Shown here: in pieces, positions 38,179-47,379 of the stretch | How positions within the stretch are numbered: position 1 is the stretch's first letter | How the letters are laid out: every line of letters begins with the position of its first letter | Origin: Fulvivirgaceae bacterium JP3-4 | Lineage (GTDB): Bacteria; Bacteroidota; Bacteroidia; Cytophagales; Cyclobacteriaceae | Reading direction: 5' to 3' | DNA: 64,000 nt | Assembly: GCA_029309925.1 (NCBI GenBank) | Contig: JARKND010000004.1 | Location: forward strand, 62,001-126,000 | Notes under the pieces: model-generated | Database searches by the model: none | Seen by the model: the letters and a program-made list of their open reading frames with translations, nothing else | What the model was told of the DNA's origin: nothing | Made by a program: the position numbers and the translations under genes

Positions 38179-38517
38179 ATGGCCTACAAAGAAAAAGAAA
38201 TCGAGAAGCTTTATTACTCCATCGGAGAAGTTGCCGAAATTTTCAATGTAGCCCCTTCACTTATCCGATTCTGGGAATCAGAGTTCGACATCATCAAACC
38301 CAAGAAGAACAGAAAAGGAAATCGGCAGTTCACCAAAGAAGATATCGATAATGTACGCACCATCTTTCACCTTGTAAAAGAAAAAGGTTTCACCCTTCAG
38401 GGAGCAAAAGAGATGTTGCGAAATGATTCTCAGGCTGTAAAAGATAAAATGGAAATGCTCGAGTCGCTGCGCAGTGTGCGCGGGTTTCTGGTCGAGCTCC
38501 GCGAAAAGCTTCACTAG
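38179..38517 (+). CDS. MerR-family transcriptional regulator
   Basis: A 112-residue protein with an N-terminal MerR winged helix: YYSIGEVAEIFNVAPSLIR, FWESEFDIIKPKKN, GNRQFTKEDIDNV, then a short helical tail. I use the ATG at 38179, 1 bp after the CapA stop; a TTG at 38167 is also in frame. No metal- or drug-binding domain is visible, as in the small MerR proteins that accompany envelope genes in this phylum. Confidence 0.88.
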   Translation: MAYKEKEIEKLYYSIGEVAEIFNVAPSLIRFWESEFDIIKPKKNRKGNRQFTKEDIDNVRTIFHLVKEKGFTLQGAKEMLRNDSQAVKDKMEMLESLRSVRGFLVELREKLH

Positions 38518-38552
38518 GCTCTTTCGTCCATTTTGCGTGTCTTCTTTCGTTC

Positions 38553-39659
38553 ATGGACCAAAATCGTCTCGCCCTACTTGCGCTCAACTTCATTCCCGGC
38601 ATCGGTGACTACCTGCTTCGGCAACTGGTAAATTATTCTGGGTCAGCAGAAAAAGTATTTCAGACACCGAAAGGTAAACTGCTGCGCATTCCAGGCGTGG
38701 GTGAAGTTACAGCCGAGGCCATCAAAACCGGAAAAACGTTTGCCGCAGCTGAAAAAGAGTTGAGGAAAGCCGAAAAAGATAACGTTCAGCTGATTTTTTT
38801 CAACGACAAAAACTACCCCTCCCGCCTGAAGCAGATTAATGATGCACCGTCTGTTATCTACACCAGGGGCCTGATCGACTTCGAGAATCCAAAGACGGTC
38901 GCAATTGTAGGCACGCGTAAGGCCACGCAATACGGTCGTGAGCGTGTAGAGCAGCTTGTGATCGATCTCATTCCGCATCAACCACTGATCGTAAGCGGCC
39001 TCGCGTACGGGATCGACATCCATGCGCACAAAGTAGCCGTTAAGCAAAACCTTCCAACCATTGGCGTCATGGGCAGTGGTATGGACAACATCTATCCATC
39101 GTCACACAAGGAAATTGCAAAACAGATGATGGCGAATGGCGGACTTGTAACTGAACATCGCTTCGGAACAAAACCGGATGCCCATAATTTCCCCGCAAGG
39201 AACAGGATCGTGGCAGCATTATCAGACGCAGTGATTATTGTAGAAGCTGCTGAGAAGGGTGGTGCATTGATCACGGCCGAGCTTGCCAACAGTTACAACA
39301 AAGATGTCTTCGCATTTCCGGGCAACATTGGGCAAAGCCATTCGGAAGGCTGCAACAACCTGATCAAAACGAATAAGGCGCACCTTATCACCGGGGTGAA
39401 AGATCTTGAATACATCACAGGCTGGGCTTCCGGAAAAGCACCCCAGAAAAAAGAAACCTTTTCGCTTGATACCTTTGAGCCATCGGAGCAGCTTGTGCTC
39501 AAAACACTTCTCGAGAGTAGCAATAAACAGTTGATGATCGATGATCTCAGTTGGAAGTCCGGTATCCCCATCAGTCAGCTCGCATCTGTTCTTCTCACGC
39601 TGGAGTTTAAAGGCGCTGTGGCCTCGCTGCCGGGAAAGGTTTACAAGGCGAACCTTTAG
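38553..39659 (+). CDS. dprA: DNA-processing protein DprA
   Basis: Binds incoming single-stranded DNA and loads RecA in natural transformation. The 368-residue protein has an N-terminal helix-hairpin-helix region (ALNFIPGIGDYLLRQLV), the Rossmann DprA core (VGTRKATQYGRERVE, SGLAYGIDIHAH, GSGMDNIYPSSH, FPARNRIVAALSDAVIIVEA) and a C-terminal winged helix. The stop overlaps the convergent TPR gene's stop by 4 bp. No comEC or comF is visible here, so competence itself is not proven. Confidence 0.95.
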   Translation: MDQNRLALLALNFIPGIGDYLLRQLVNYSGSAEKVFQTPKGKLLRIPGVGEVTAEAIKTGKTFAAAEKELRKAEKDNVQLIFFNDKNYPSRLKQINDAPSVIYTRGLIDFENPKTVAIVGTRKATQYGRERVEQLVIDLIPHQPLIVSGLAYGIDIHAHKVAVKQNLPTIGVMGSGMDNIYPSSHKEIAKQMMANGGLVTEHRFGTKPDAHNFPARNRIVAALSDAVIIVEAAEKGGALITAELANSYNKDVFAFPGNIGQSHSEGCNNLIKTNKAHLITGVKDLEYITGWASGKAPQKKETFSLDTFEPSEQLVLKTLLESSNKQLMIDDLSWKSGIPISQLASVLLTLEFKGAVASLPGKVYKANL

Positions 39660-40300
39660 TTACCGGTATCACCCTTTGTGGCTGTGGTGTCAGATTTGAG
39701 ATTGCACTTTTCTTTGATCATCTCATAGGCTTTGAGATCACCAAGTTCTCCGGCTTTGCTTAGATCGAGACAGCCGTTCTTCACATCGCCAAAGTCTATC
39801 TTCAGGATGCCGCGCATATAATAAGCATCAACGTTTTTCGGATGAAGCTGGATGATCTTGCTGCAGTCGTTGATCGCATCTTCGTATGCCTGTAAAAACT
39901 GTTTTGCTTTCCCGCGATTGAAGTACGCTTCAATGTAGTTTTCATTCAACGCGATTGCAGAACTGTAGTCAGCAATTGCTCCGTAATAATCCTGCAACTT
40001 CATCTTCACATTGCCACGTGCAAAAAATGCGTCAGCAAATTTTGGATTCTTCTCGATGGCATGGTTGTAATCCTTCATCGCGCCATGGCGGTCGTCAAAG
40101 GCATCTTTGATGTTTGCCCGGACAAAGTATGCCTGAGCATAGTTCGCATCTATCTCAATCGCTTTATTCAGGTTCAGCAGCGCCTCCATGAACTCGCGTT
40201 TCTCGTAAAGCTCTCTTCCCTTCTGGGTGTACTCTTTGGCGGATTGTGCAAAGGAAAGCGTACCGGTGAGGATAAAAAGCAAAAGCGCAAAATGCTTCAT
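39656..40300 (-). CDS. Exported TPR protein
   Basis: A 214-residue protein with a signal peptide (MKHFALLLFILTGTLSFAQ) and at least four TPR units of 34 residues: AKEYTQKGRELYEKREFMEA, AQAYFVRANIKDAFDDRHGA, ADAFFARGNVKMKLQDYYGA, IEAYFNRGKAKQFLQAYEDA, VDAYYMRGILKIDFGDVKNG. Likely a periplasmic scaffold. No partner is evident, and it is a monocistronic gene converging on dprA. Confidence 0.88.
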   Translation of the reverse strand: MKHFALLLFILTGTLSFAQSAKEYTQKGRELYEKREFMEALLNLNKAIEIDANYAQAYFVRANIKDAFDDRHGAMKDYNHAIEKNPKFADAFFARGNVKMKLQDYYGAIADYSSAIALNENYIEAYFNRGKAKQFLQAYEDAINDCSKIIQLHPKNVDAYYMRGILKIDFGDVKNGCLDLSKAGELGDLKAYEMIKEKCNLKSDTTATKGDTGN

Positions 40301-40390
40301 GACAATGAGGTTTAATCGAAGTTACGCAAAGTTAAGCAGATATTGAGCCAAAGTCGGTAAACGTAAGTTTTTCAGCACTTAGCAATAAAA

Positions 40391-41242
40391 CTAATGCGAT
40401 GGAAAAATCTTATCCGCCAGGGAAAGTGCTTTCACAAATGCAGCCTCATCAATTGAGGCTGCCGCTCTGACTTCCTTCAGGTATGCCAGAATCGTTTCTG
40501 TGGCCATATTCCCAACCAGTTCATCATTGGCCATCGGGCATCCGCCAAAGCCGCGGATCGCTCCGTCAAACCTTCTGCATCCGGCCTTATACGCAGCATC
40601 AATTTTTTCTCTGGATGTAGCCGGGTTCGAATGCAGATGAGCGCCTAATTCTAAGTCTGGGAACTGCCGGGACAAATTTGAGAAGAGGTAGGTTATGTTC
40701 TCCGGATTTGAAACACCAATGGTGTCCGACAAAGAGATGATCTTACTTCCAATCGTGTTAATTATGTCGACAAAATTGGCAACGAGGCTGACTTCGTATG
40801 GATCACCGTAAGGGTTTCCGAATCCCATGCTGATGTAAGTGACTAGTTTTTTATTTGAGGTTAAGCAGATGTTTTGAATTTCTTCCAGCGTGCTCAGCGC
40901 TTCGGCAATCGACTTGTTTGTATTGCGCTGCTGAAAAGTCTCGGATATCGAAAGCGGAAAACCCAGATAGGATATGCCTTCATGGACCGATGCCTCCTCT
41001 GCTCCTCGCGTATTCGCCACGATCGCCAACAGTTTCGACTTGCTGTTTTTCCAGTTGATCCCCGCGAGCACTTCCTTAGTATCTTTCATTTGGGGAATTG
41101 CTTTCGGAGAAACAAAACTTCCAAAGTCGATGGTGTCGAAGCCGACTTCGAGCAACGCGTTGATATAAGAAATTTTTTTATCCGTTGGGATAAAGGTTTC
41201 AAGTCCCTGCATCGCATCCCTCGGACATTCAATTATTTTCAT
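40391..41242 (-). CDS. mvaB: Hydroxymethylglutaryl-CoA lyase
   Basis: Cleaves HMG-CoA to acetoacetate and acetyl-CoA in leucine or ketone breakdown. It is a 283-residue TIM barrel of the DRE-TIM superfamily. IIECPRDAMQGLETFIP carries the metal/catalytic Arg-Asp pair, with further residues in LGAHLHSNPA (metal His) and the HMGL signature GAIRGFGGCPMANDELVGN with the catalytic Cys. It is a single gene with no leucine catabolism genes beside it. Confidence 0.93.
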   Translation of the reverse strand: MKIIECPRDAMQGLETFIPTDKKISYINALLEVGFDTIDFGSFVSPKAIPQMKDTKEVLAGINWKNSKSKLLAIVANTRGAEEASVHEGISYLGFPLSISETFQQRNTNKSIAEALSTLEEIQNICLTSNKKLVTYISMGFGNPYGDPYEVSLVANFVDIINTIGSKIISLSDTIGVSNPENITYLFSNLSRQFPDLELGAHLHSNPATSREKIDAAYKAGCRRFDGAIRGFGGCPMANDELVGNMATETILAYLKEVRAAASIDEAAFVKALSLADKIFPSH

Positions 41243-41265
41243 AGTACTCTAAAGAAACATGTTGT

Positions 41266-41312
41266 TGGCTATTGCATTTGGCCATGGCTATAGCGAACAC
41301 CCATAGCAATAA
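41266..41312. repeat. GGCTATA/CCATAGC short-repeat locus
   Basis: The run can be read as TTGGCTA, TTGCATT, TGGCCAT, GGCTATA, GCGAACA, CCCATAG, CAATAAC, a 7-bp step with complementary ends. The unit is the same family as the arms at 5447-5521, 36 kb away. It lies in a divergent gap between the HMG-CoA lyase gene and the DUF1800 gene, so it is not a terminator. Confidence 0.6.
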
Positions 41313-41489
41313 CATTCCTCTAAAAATATTCAAACGATTCCGTATTCACACTTCTTTCGGTATCAAATCACCGGTAACTGCTTAGCTGAATAAAAAAAAT
41401 GACAATAATCGACCGCTAATGCATTTTGTCCTGCTTTAAAATTATAATTTAGGTTTTCCTTGAATAAAGGAAATATTACAAGTCCCCCT

Positions 41490-43235
41490 ATGCCGTTACC
41501 TGAATTTACCGGGACCCTCGGTCTAAAACGGGCTGCCCATCTGTTGCGGAGAGCCACGTTTGGTGCAACGAAAAATCAGATCGATGCGTATGCCGCACTC
41601 ACGCCTGCTGCTGCTATCACGCAACTGTTTCGCACCGCGCTACCCGACCCTGTTCTCCCACCCGATCCCGAAACAGGATTACCGTGGTTCAACACACCGG
41701 AAAGCGATGCCAACAGCGATGATGGTGACCTTCAGAATTTTTTCAAGAGCTGGTTTATCGGTCAAATGATGAGCGAAGGAATTTCTCCCGACTTATCACT
41801 CGCTTATTCAGCGCGCGAGAAATTGGTTTTCTTTCTTCATTCACACTTCACATGCATTCAATCGAAGGTGAGTAATAGCAGGGCGATGTATTTTCAAAAC
41901 CAACTTTTCCGTTTGTTTTCCCGTGATGCGCTGAACCCACTTCCTGAAGTAAACTTTAAGGAACTGACGGTGAAAGTGAGTATTGACAATGCGATGCTTC
42001 GCCTGCTTGACGGAAATCTTAATGTTAAGGGAAGTCCGAATGAAAATTATGCCCGCGAACTTCTCGAACTGTATTCTATCGGCCGCGGCCTAGAAGGCAC
42101 CCTCCCCTCGCCTTCCGGACCGGGCGATTACATTCTTTTCACCGAGCAGGATGTTCAGGCTGCGGCCAAAGTACTCTCCGGCTGGGAACTTGACGATGAT
42201 TTCGTCACACTCGATGCTGATACAAATCTGCCGAGAGGAAGAATCCGCGGAGGAACGATGAATGCTTCCGCCCACGACAACGATCCAAAAAGTTTTTCAG
42301 CACGGTTCAACAACGCTGTGATTCGCGCAGACGCAACGCTGATGAACGGTGGTAATGCAACAGAAGCGAGTGCAATAGACGAGATCCGACAGCTCATCGA
42401 CCTGATCTATTCGAGACCGGAGACCGCAAAAAATATTTGCTGGAAGATTTATCGCTTCTTTGTTTATGCGCCACACACTCCCGATGCAAGCATTGCCATC
42501 GACAGTGCCATAATCTCAGAAATGGCAAATACTTTTGCGGCCAGTGGCTATAAAATTCAGCCGGTCATCGAGAACCTGCTCCGAAGCCAGCATTTTTACG
42601 AAGCTGGTGCAGGAGATGTTAAGGACGATAACTTCGGTGGCATCATTAAGTCACCACTTGACCTGGTGCTTGGGACGTTACGCGCATTTTCGATTCAGCT
42701 TCCTTCGATGACCACGCAAACAGATGCCTTCTATGAGAAAACTTCAGGTATCCAGGATGCACTGGCAGACCTCGGGATGAACTTCTACGAACCTTACGAT
42801 GTGGCCGGCTACGAGTGTTACCATCAATACCCAATCTATCACCGGGCCTGGATCACACCAAACTATCTGCCGAGACGTTATGAATTTGTCCGCAACGTGG
42901 TGACCGCTGCAAATGCTCAGATGTTTTCGGTCAATGTATACACTTACGTCACCACTAACTTTGCTAATGCAACCGCTTCGGATGCAAGAGCGCTCGTGAT
43001 GGAGCTGGCGAAATATTTCCTCCCGATTGCGGATAATCTGTCGTTTGATGATGCTACTGATGACGCTGCTTCGCTTACCGCAAGGCGATTGAATTATTTC
43101 AAGAGCAGGTTGCTCCAGCAATTCGATGAAGCGTACTGGACTACCAGGTGGAACGAAGGTGCAATCGACCTGCGTGACCAGCTCGAATTTTTGTTTAACG
43201 CACTCCTGCAATCACCGGAATACCAACTCGCATGA
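41490..43235 (+). CDS. DUF1800 family protein
   Basis: A 581-residue protein. The N-terminal TGTLGLKRAAHLLRRATFGAT and LELYSIG motifs mark the DUF1800 family, which is nearly always next to DUF1501, as here. The ATG at 41490 is chosen; a TTG at 41460 would add ten residues. No clear signal peptide is visible. The ATGA overlap with the following gene suggests translational coupling. The function of this pair is not established; secreted surface proteins are likely. Confidence 0.9.
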   Translation: MPLPEFTGTLGLKRAAHLLRRATFGATKNQIDAYAALTPAAAITQLFRTALPDPVLPPDPETGLPWFNTPESDANSDDGDLQNFFKSWFIGQMMSEGISPDLSLAYSAREKLVFFLHSHFTCIQSKVSNSRAMYFQNQLFRLFSRDALNPLPEVNFKELTVKVSIDNAMLRLLDGNLNVKGSPNENYARELLELYSIGRGLEGTLPSPSGPGDYILFTEQDVQAAAKVLSGWELDDDFVTLDADTNLPRGRIRGGTMNASAHDNDPKSFSARFNNAVIRADATLMNGGNATEASAIDEIRQLIDLIYSRPETAKNICWKIYRFFVYAPHTPDASIAIDSAIISEMANTFAASGYKIQPVIENLLRSQHFYEAGAGDVKDDNFGGIIKSPLDLVLGTLRAFSIQLPSMTTQTDAFYEKTSGIQDALADLGMNFYEPYDVAGYECYHQYPIYHRAWITPNYLPRRYEFVRNVVTAANAQMFSVNVYTYVTTNFANATASDARALVMELAKYFLPIADNLSFDDATDDAASLTARRLNYFKSRLLQQFDEAYWTTRWNEGAIDLRDQLEFLFNALLQSPEYQLA

Positions 43236-44959
43236 CCATGAAGAATTCAAGAAGAGAGTTTTTGAAAAGCATACCGGTTGCGATGAGCGTTCCGTTTACG
43301 ATTGCCGGAATTCCCGTGAACCTGATGCCCGACAACGCACTCACTCGGATGGCGAAAGAAAGTCTGAGCAACGATCGCGTGCTGGTAATCTTGCAAATGC
43401 ATGGCGGCAACGATGGACTCAACAGTGTCATTCCGGTTGATAATTACGAACTCTATTATAGTAAGCGTGCGAACATTGCCATCCCCGCAAAGAACAGCCT
43501 GCGGAAAATGATCCCGTTGGATGGAACACTCGCACCTGAAAAACAGGTCGGACTCCATCCGGATATGCAGGCCATGAAAGATATGTATGACCGTGGAAGG
43601 TTAACGATCGTGCAGGGCGTATCTTACAAAAACAACAACGGCTCTCACTTTCGTGGACGCGACATCTGGTTCATGGGCGGATCATTTGAAGATTATTACC
43701 AGTCCGGCTGGGTTGGCAGATACCTCAGCCAGGAAATCGCCCCGAAGCAGTATCCGCAGGATTTTCCAAACGCTGAGATGCCGGATCCGCTGGCAATCGA
43801 AATGGGCACGGATGTCTCCCTGATCTTTCATCAGCAGGGAAATATTCCCACATCGATTTCCATCGATCCTAACGTAAATTCCAGAGAGTTCGCTGACCTC
43901 GTTGCCGGACTCGAAGGGTTCGTTGACGAAGAAATTGATCCAAGAGGTATTCCTCCACAATTCTTACAGGGTTCTCCTTATTATAATGAGTTGGATTGGA
44001 TCTTGAGCCTGGAAGATAAATCAAAAGACTACGCGGAACGCCTCGCTCAGGTGTATGCTGCCGGAAACAAAATCACGGGGCACACGAGTTACCCGGAAAA
44101 ATATCCGTTCAATGCTCCTGAGGGCAGTTATCGGAATCATCTGACGCCACAGTTGCAGACCATCGCCAGGCTTCTCTCCGGAGGATGCAAAACAAAAGTA
44201 TTCCTGGTGAAGATCGGTGGTTTCGATACCCATGCCGACCAGGTTGAAAGTTACGACCCAACGATGGGTGCACACGCAGCGCTCATGTATCACATTTCAT
44301 CGGCTATGCATGCCTTCCAGGAAGATCTGAGGAAGCGTGGACTTGAAGACCGCGTGCTGACAATCACTACCTCGGAATTCGGTAGGCGGATCTATTCGAA
44401 CGGAAGTTTCGGAACAGACCATGGAACAGGCGGCCCGATGTTCATCTTTGGTAAAGGTGTGAAGCCAGGGGTGGTTGGAAATGTGCCAGACCTTACGAAA
44501 GGAAATGTGGAAATGCAGCACGACTACCGCGTAGTATATGGAAACATTGTGAGAGACTGGCTCCTGGTTGACGATGCCCGATTGAATGACATCTTTCCGG
44601 GACTGATGAGTGCGCAGGGCACAACGGATGGTGTAACGTTCGAGGCGTTGCCTTTGGCACAGCAGGTCATCACCGGACTGGACAACTTCATTGGAGACCG
44701 TTTCGCGTTAGAAGATTGTTACCCTAATCCCGCAAAGGAAAAAACGAGAATATCATTCAGAATCAACAGCGCAAATACAGTTACCATTGACCTGTTCGAC
44801 AAACAGGGAAAGAAAGTTGCTCAATGGGTGAATGAAACATTTGCGCCCGGCACTCATAGCCGCGAGATAGACCTTCACGGTATTCCTTCCGGAAATTATA
44901 TTTATCAAATGAAAACCGGATTCTTTCAACAATCAAAGAAGCTCGTAATCACAAAATAA
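43232..44959 (+). CDS. DUF1501 protein with Tat signal and T9SS sorting domain
   Basis: A 575-residue sulfatase-like-fold protein. The N-terminus NSRREFLKSIPVAMSV has the twin-arginine consensus, so Tat export is likely. The core shows VILQMHGGNDGLNSVIP, GVSYKNNNGSHFRGRDIW, KIGGFDTHADQVE and TSEFGRR, typical of DUF1501. The last 75 or so residues (DCYPNPAKEKTRISF ... QSKKLVITK) form a type A T9SS C-terminal sorting domain. It overlaps DUF1800 and is the second gene of the operon. The Tat-plus-T9SS combination is unusual, because most T9SS cargo uses Sec. Confidence 0.92.
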   Translation: MTMKNSRREFLKSIPVAMSVPFTIAGIPVNLMPDNALTRMAKESLSNDRVLVILQMHGGNDGLNSVIPVDNYELYYSKRANIAIPAKNSLRKMIPLDGTLAPEKQVGLHPDMQAMKDMYDRGRLTIVQGVSYKNNNGSHFRGRDIWFMGGSFEDYYQSGWVGRYLSQEIAPKQYPQDFPNAEMPDPLAIEMGTDVSLIFHQQGNIPTSISIDPNVNSREFADLVAGLEGFVDEEIDPRGIPPQFLQGSPYYNELDWILSLEDKSKDYAERLAQVYAAGNKITGHTSYPEKYPFNAPEGSYRNHLTPQLQTIARLLSGGCKTKVFLVKIGGFDTHADQVESYDPTMGAHAALMYHISSAMHAFQEDLRKRGLEDRVLTITTSEFGRRIYSNGSFGTDHGTGGPMFIFGKGVKPGVVGNVPDLTKGNVEMQHDYRVVYGNIVRDWLLVDDARLNDIFPGLMSAQGTTDGVTFEALPLAQQVITGLDNFIGDRFALEDCYPNPAKEKTRISFRINSANTVTIDLFDKQGKKVAQWVNETFAPGTHSREIDLHGIPSGNYIYQMKTGFFQQSKKLVITK

Positions 44960-44962
44960 CCC

Positions 44963-45913
44963 ATGAACTCACCACTCAAGCGTTGTCAGATCCTTTATTC
45001 CCGGAACCGCATCGGCCTCGGTATGCGGGCCCGGATGAAAACAATGATGGTAACATTGTTGTGCCTCATCACCTTAACAGTCATCGCCCAGCCAAAGCCG
45101 CCCAAGCTTCCAAAATTCAACAAGGGAAAGGAGAAGGAAGTCTTTCTCAAAAAACAATGGTTTCTTGGATTCAAAGGGGGCGTTAATTTCTCAGGCGCTG
45201 AAGTGATGAAAGAATATGCAGTGCTGTCACCTTCGAATTACGATGCAGGTGAAATCGCAAAGAAGTATGTTAATTTCAGCGATGCCGGAGCTCATGCAAC
45301 CATTGAAGCAACGTTTTATTTCACCGGCCTGTCTTTAAGCTTTCAACCTACTTTTCGTCACAATTCTTTTCGCTACCATAATTCGTACTCGTGGGTGGAT
45401 GCGGAAAATCCCAACAAAATTCTCGAACTGAATTACGTGCAGCAGCAAAACCTACAATACTTCGACTTTCCGGTGCTGGCGAAATATGAGAAAATGTTTA
45501 ATAAGATCAGCCCGTATGTTCAGGCGGGAATTTATTCCTCGATCCGCCTGAATGCAACCAAATCGGTTGACATTCACGGAACTGACTATGCATCGGGCGG
45601 AACAAACCAGTTTAAAGACGAAACCATCATTATTGGCGCCCGCGACCTGTACGCAAAAAATCACTGGGGACTCATAGGAGGTGTGGGGGTTTATTACAAT
45701 CTCGGAAACGTACGGCTTAACCTGGACGTGCAGTACAGGAAAGGAATGAGCAACATCACTTCCACTGAAAACCGCTACAGCAATGACCAGCTCTCTGGTG
45801 TTGGTGACACACTGGACGACATGAAACTGAACTCCCTGATGATCAGTGTTGGTTCGATCTTTCCGCTGCGTTTCCTTGGTAAAAATTTCCGTTCAACCGA
45901 CAACCGTAAGTAA
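44963..45913 (+). CDS. Outer-membrane beta-barrel protein (PorT-like)
   Basis: 316 residues. A signal sequence sits at about 25-43 (MKTMMVTLLCLITLTVIAQ), so the true start may be the ATG at 45023 or 45035 instead of 44963. The mature part consists of amphipathic beta strands (WFLGFKGGVNFSG, AGAHATIEATFYFTGLSLSF) ending near LMISVGSIFPLRF, consistent with an 8-10 strand barrel of the PorT or outer-membrane beta-barrel type. Third gene of the DUF1800/DUF1501 operon. Confidence 0.8.
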   Translation: MNSPLKRCQILYSRNRIGLGMRARMKTMMVTLLCLITLTVIAQPKPPKLPKFNKGKEKEVFLKKQWFLGFKGGVNFSGAEVMKEYAVLSPSNYDAGEIAKKYVNFSDAGAHATIEATFYFTGLSLSFQPTFRHNSFRYHNSYSWVDAENPNKILELNYVQQQNLQYFDFPVLAKYEKMFNKISPYVQAGIYSSIRLNATKSVDIHGTDYASGGTNQFKDETIIIGARDLYAKNHWGLIGGVGVYYNLGNVRLNLDVQYRKGMSNITSTENRYSNDQLSGVGDTLDDMKLNSLMISVGSIFPLRFLGKNFRSTDNRK

Positions 45914-45918
45914 CCGCT

Positions 45919-47115
45919 ATGAGAAAAACATTTTTCATTCTTACGCTGCTGTCGGGATTAATGGCGGCATGTTCGGAAAAATCCGACCCGTCATTTGATC
46001 AGAGAAATTTCACCTCTGTCATCGACAACAAGATCTTTTCTTCCGGGATCTTTCCGATCGATGTCCGTCAGACAAGCGATGGAGGATATCTCGTTCTTGC
46101 CGAACGTTCAATCCAGGAGTCGACCTTTCGTGGCGTTTATATTATGAAGGCAGACAAGTATGGCAAGTTCTCGAAGGAGACGATGCTTGACGACAATTAT
46201 GTCAACCCGGTCGGTCCGGTTATCGTTTCCGGTACGAGCTTAACATTTGTTTGTATGGATGCCTTCAGCCTGCAGGCGCAGTTGGTAACGGTAGATGAAA
46301 ATGCGGAGAACCCAACGATCACTGCTATCGCAGGAATAACTTATCCCGCTGCAATTGGAATTGACGGGACCTCAGGCTTCGTTATGTTGAGCTATGATCA
46401 GGCGAATAAAAATACTGTGGTATCGCGCCATGATATGACCGGTGCGAGGGTCGGCAGTTCACTTGCACTGACAATCGGTGCCGGTGAAGACGTAGAAGAA
46501 CCAATCATTAACCACTTTCTTAGAACTGGTAAGCGTTTGCCGTTCCATGTTGGGAAGATTCCCGGTGGCCAGTACTATTTGAATGGCTTTTATAATTACA
46601 CGTTGTCGCTGCTATTCACCGACTTTTCACAAAATGGCACGTTGGGTGTTGTGCAGGGTCAGCAGGACGATGGAGGGTTTAGTGCTGTCTATCCGCTAGG
46701 CGGAAATAAGTTCGCGGCATCACGTTTCAACTTCGGTGACAACTTTTTCATGCCAAACGTGAACCTCACCACCAACGGCACCACTACCGCTATGGATCTG
46801 GGCGGATACTCTTTTCCGGAACTGACTTCCAATGCAACCGTGAAGATCCTGAGCAAGCCAATCAACGGCACGAATACCCTTATCTTCGCCAGCGATACAA
46901 AATCAAAGCAGATAGGATTGTTTTTCTATAACGAATCCACCGGAAGTTTTCTGAGCAGTCGATACCTGGGATTTTCCAATCCGTTCGAAGTGGCAAGTAT
47001 CGCCACAACCAGTGATGAAGGGCTGATTGTCTGCGGAACAACCTATCTCGCTGGACGTTTCCCAAGGATCTGTCTTCTTAAACTTTCAAAGGATGACCTC
47101 GCGGGTCAATTGTGA
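45919..47115 (+). CDS. Predicted lipoprotein, last gene of the DUF1800 operon
   Basis: A 398-residue lipoprotein with lipobox LMAACSEK. The mature part is beta-rich with propeller-like repeats (DVRQTSDGGYLVLAER, SIATTSDEGLIVCGTTYLAG). The last repeat resembles the first, which suggests a beta-propeller. I recognise no named family. It lies 5 bp after the barrel gene. The 264-bp gap to murB holds nothing I can support. Confidence 0.75.
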   Translation: MRKTFFILTLLSGLMAACSEKSDPSFDQRNFTSVIDNKIFSSGIFPIDVRQTSDGGYLVLAERSIQESTFRGVYIMKADKYGKFSKETMLDDNYVNPVGPVIVSGTSLTFVCMDAFSLQAQLVTVDENAENPTITAIAGITYPAAIGIDGTSGFVMLSYDQANKNTVVSRHDMTGARVGSSLALTIGAGEDVEEPIINHFLRTGKRLPFHVGKIPGGQYYLNGFYNYTLSLLFTDFSQNGTLGVVQGQQDDGGFSAVYPLGGNKFAASRFNFGDNFFMPNVNLTTNGTTTAMDLGGYSFPELTSNATVKILSKPINGTNTLIFASDTKSKQIGLFFYNESTGSFLSSRYLGFSNPFEVASIATTSDEGLIVCGTTYLAGRFPRICLLKLSKDDLAGQL

Positions 47116-47379
47116 TCATCAGCAGTTAAAAGAATTTGTTCAGGCGGGCTGAAGTTGTCTGGCGGTTGTAATTTTGCCTGAGGCGTTTTTCGCGAGGGGG
47201 TTTTTATCAATACGCTTCAACAAAGAAAGGTGACTGAAAATTCTGCTGGGGACAGTCATGTGAATTCAAAAAGCTGATGGAACACTCTTTTATGCAGATG
47301 AAGTTGCTGTCATCTGCGATGGATCGACATGAGATTAGACTAAATTTGTCACCTTTGAACGTTCAATACACTTTGAAAC

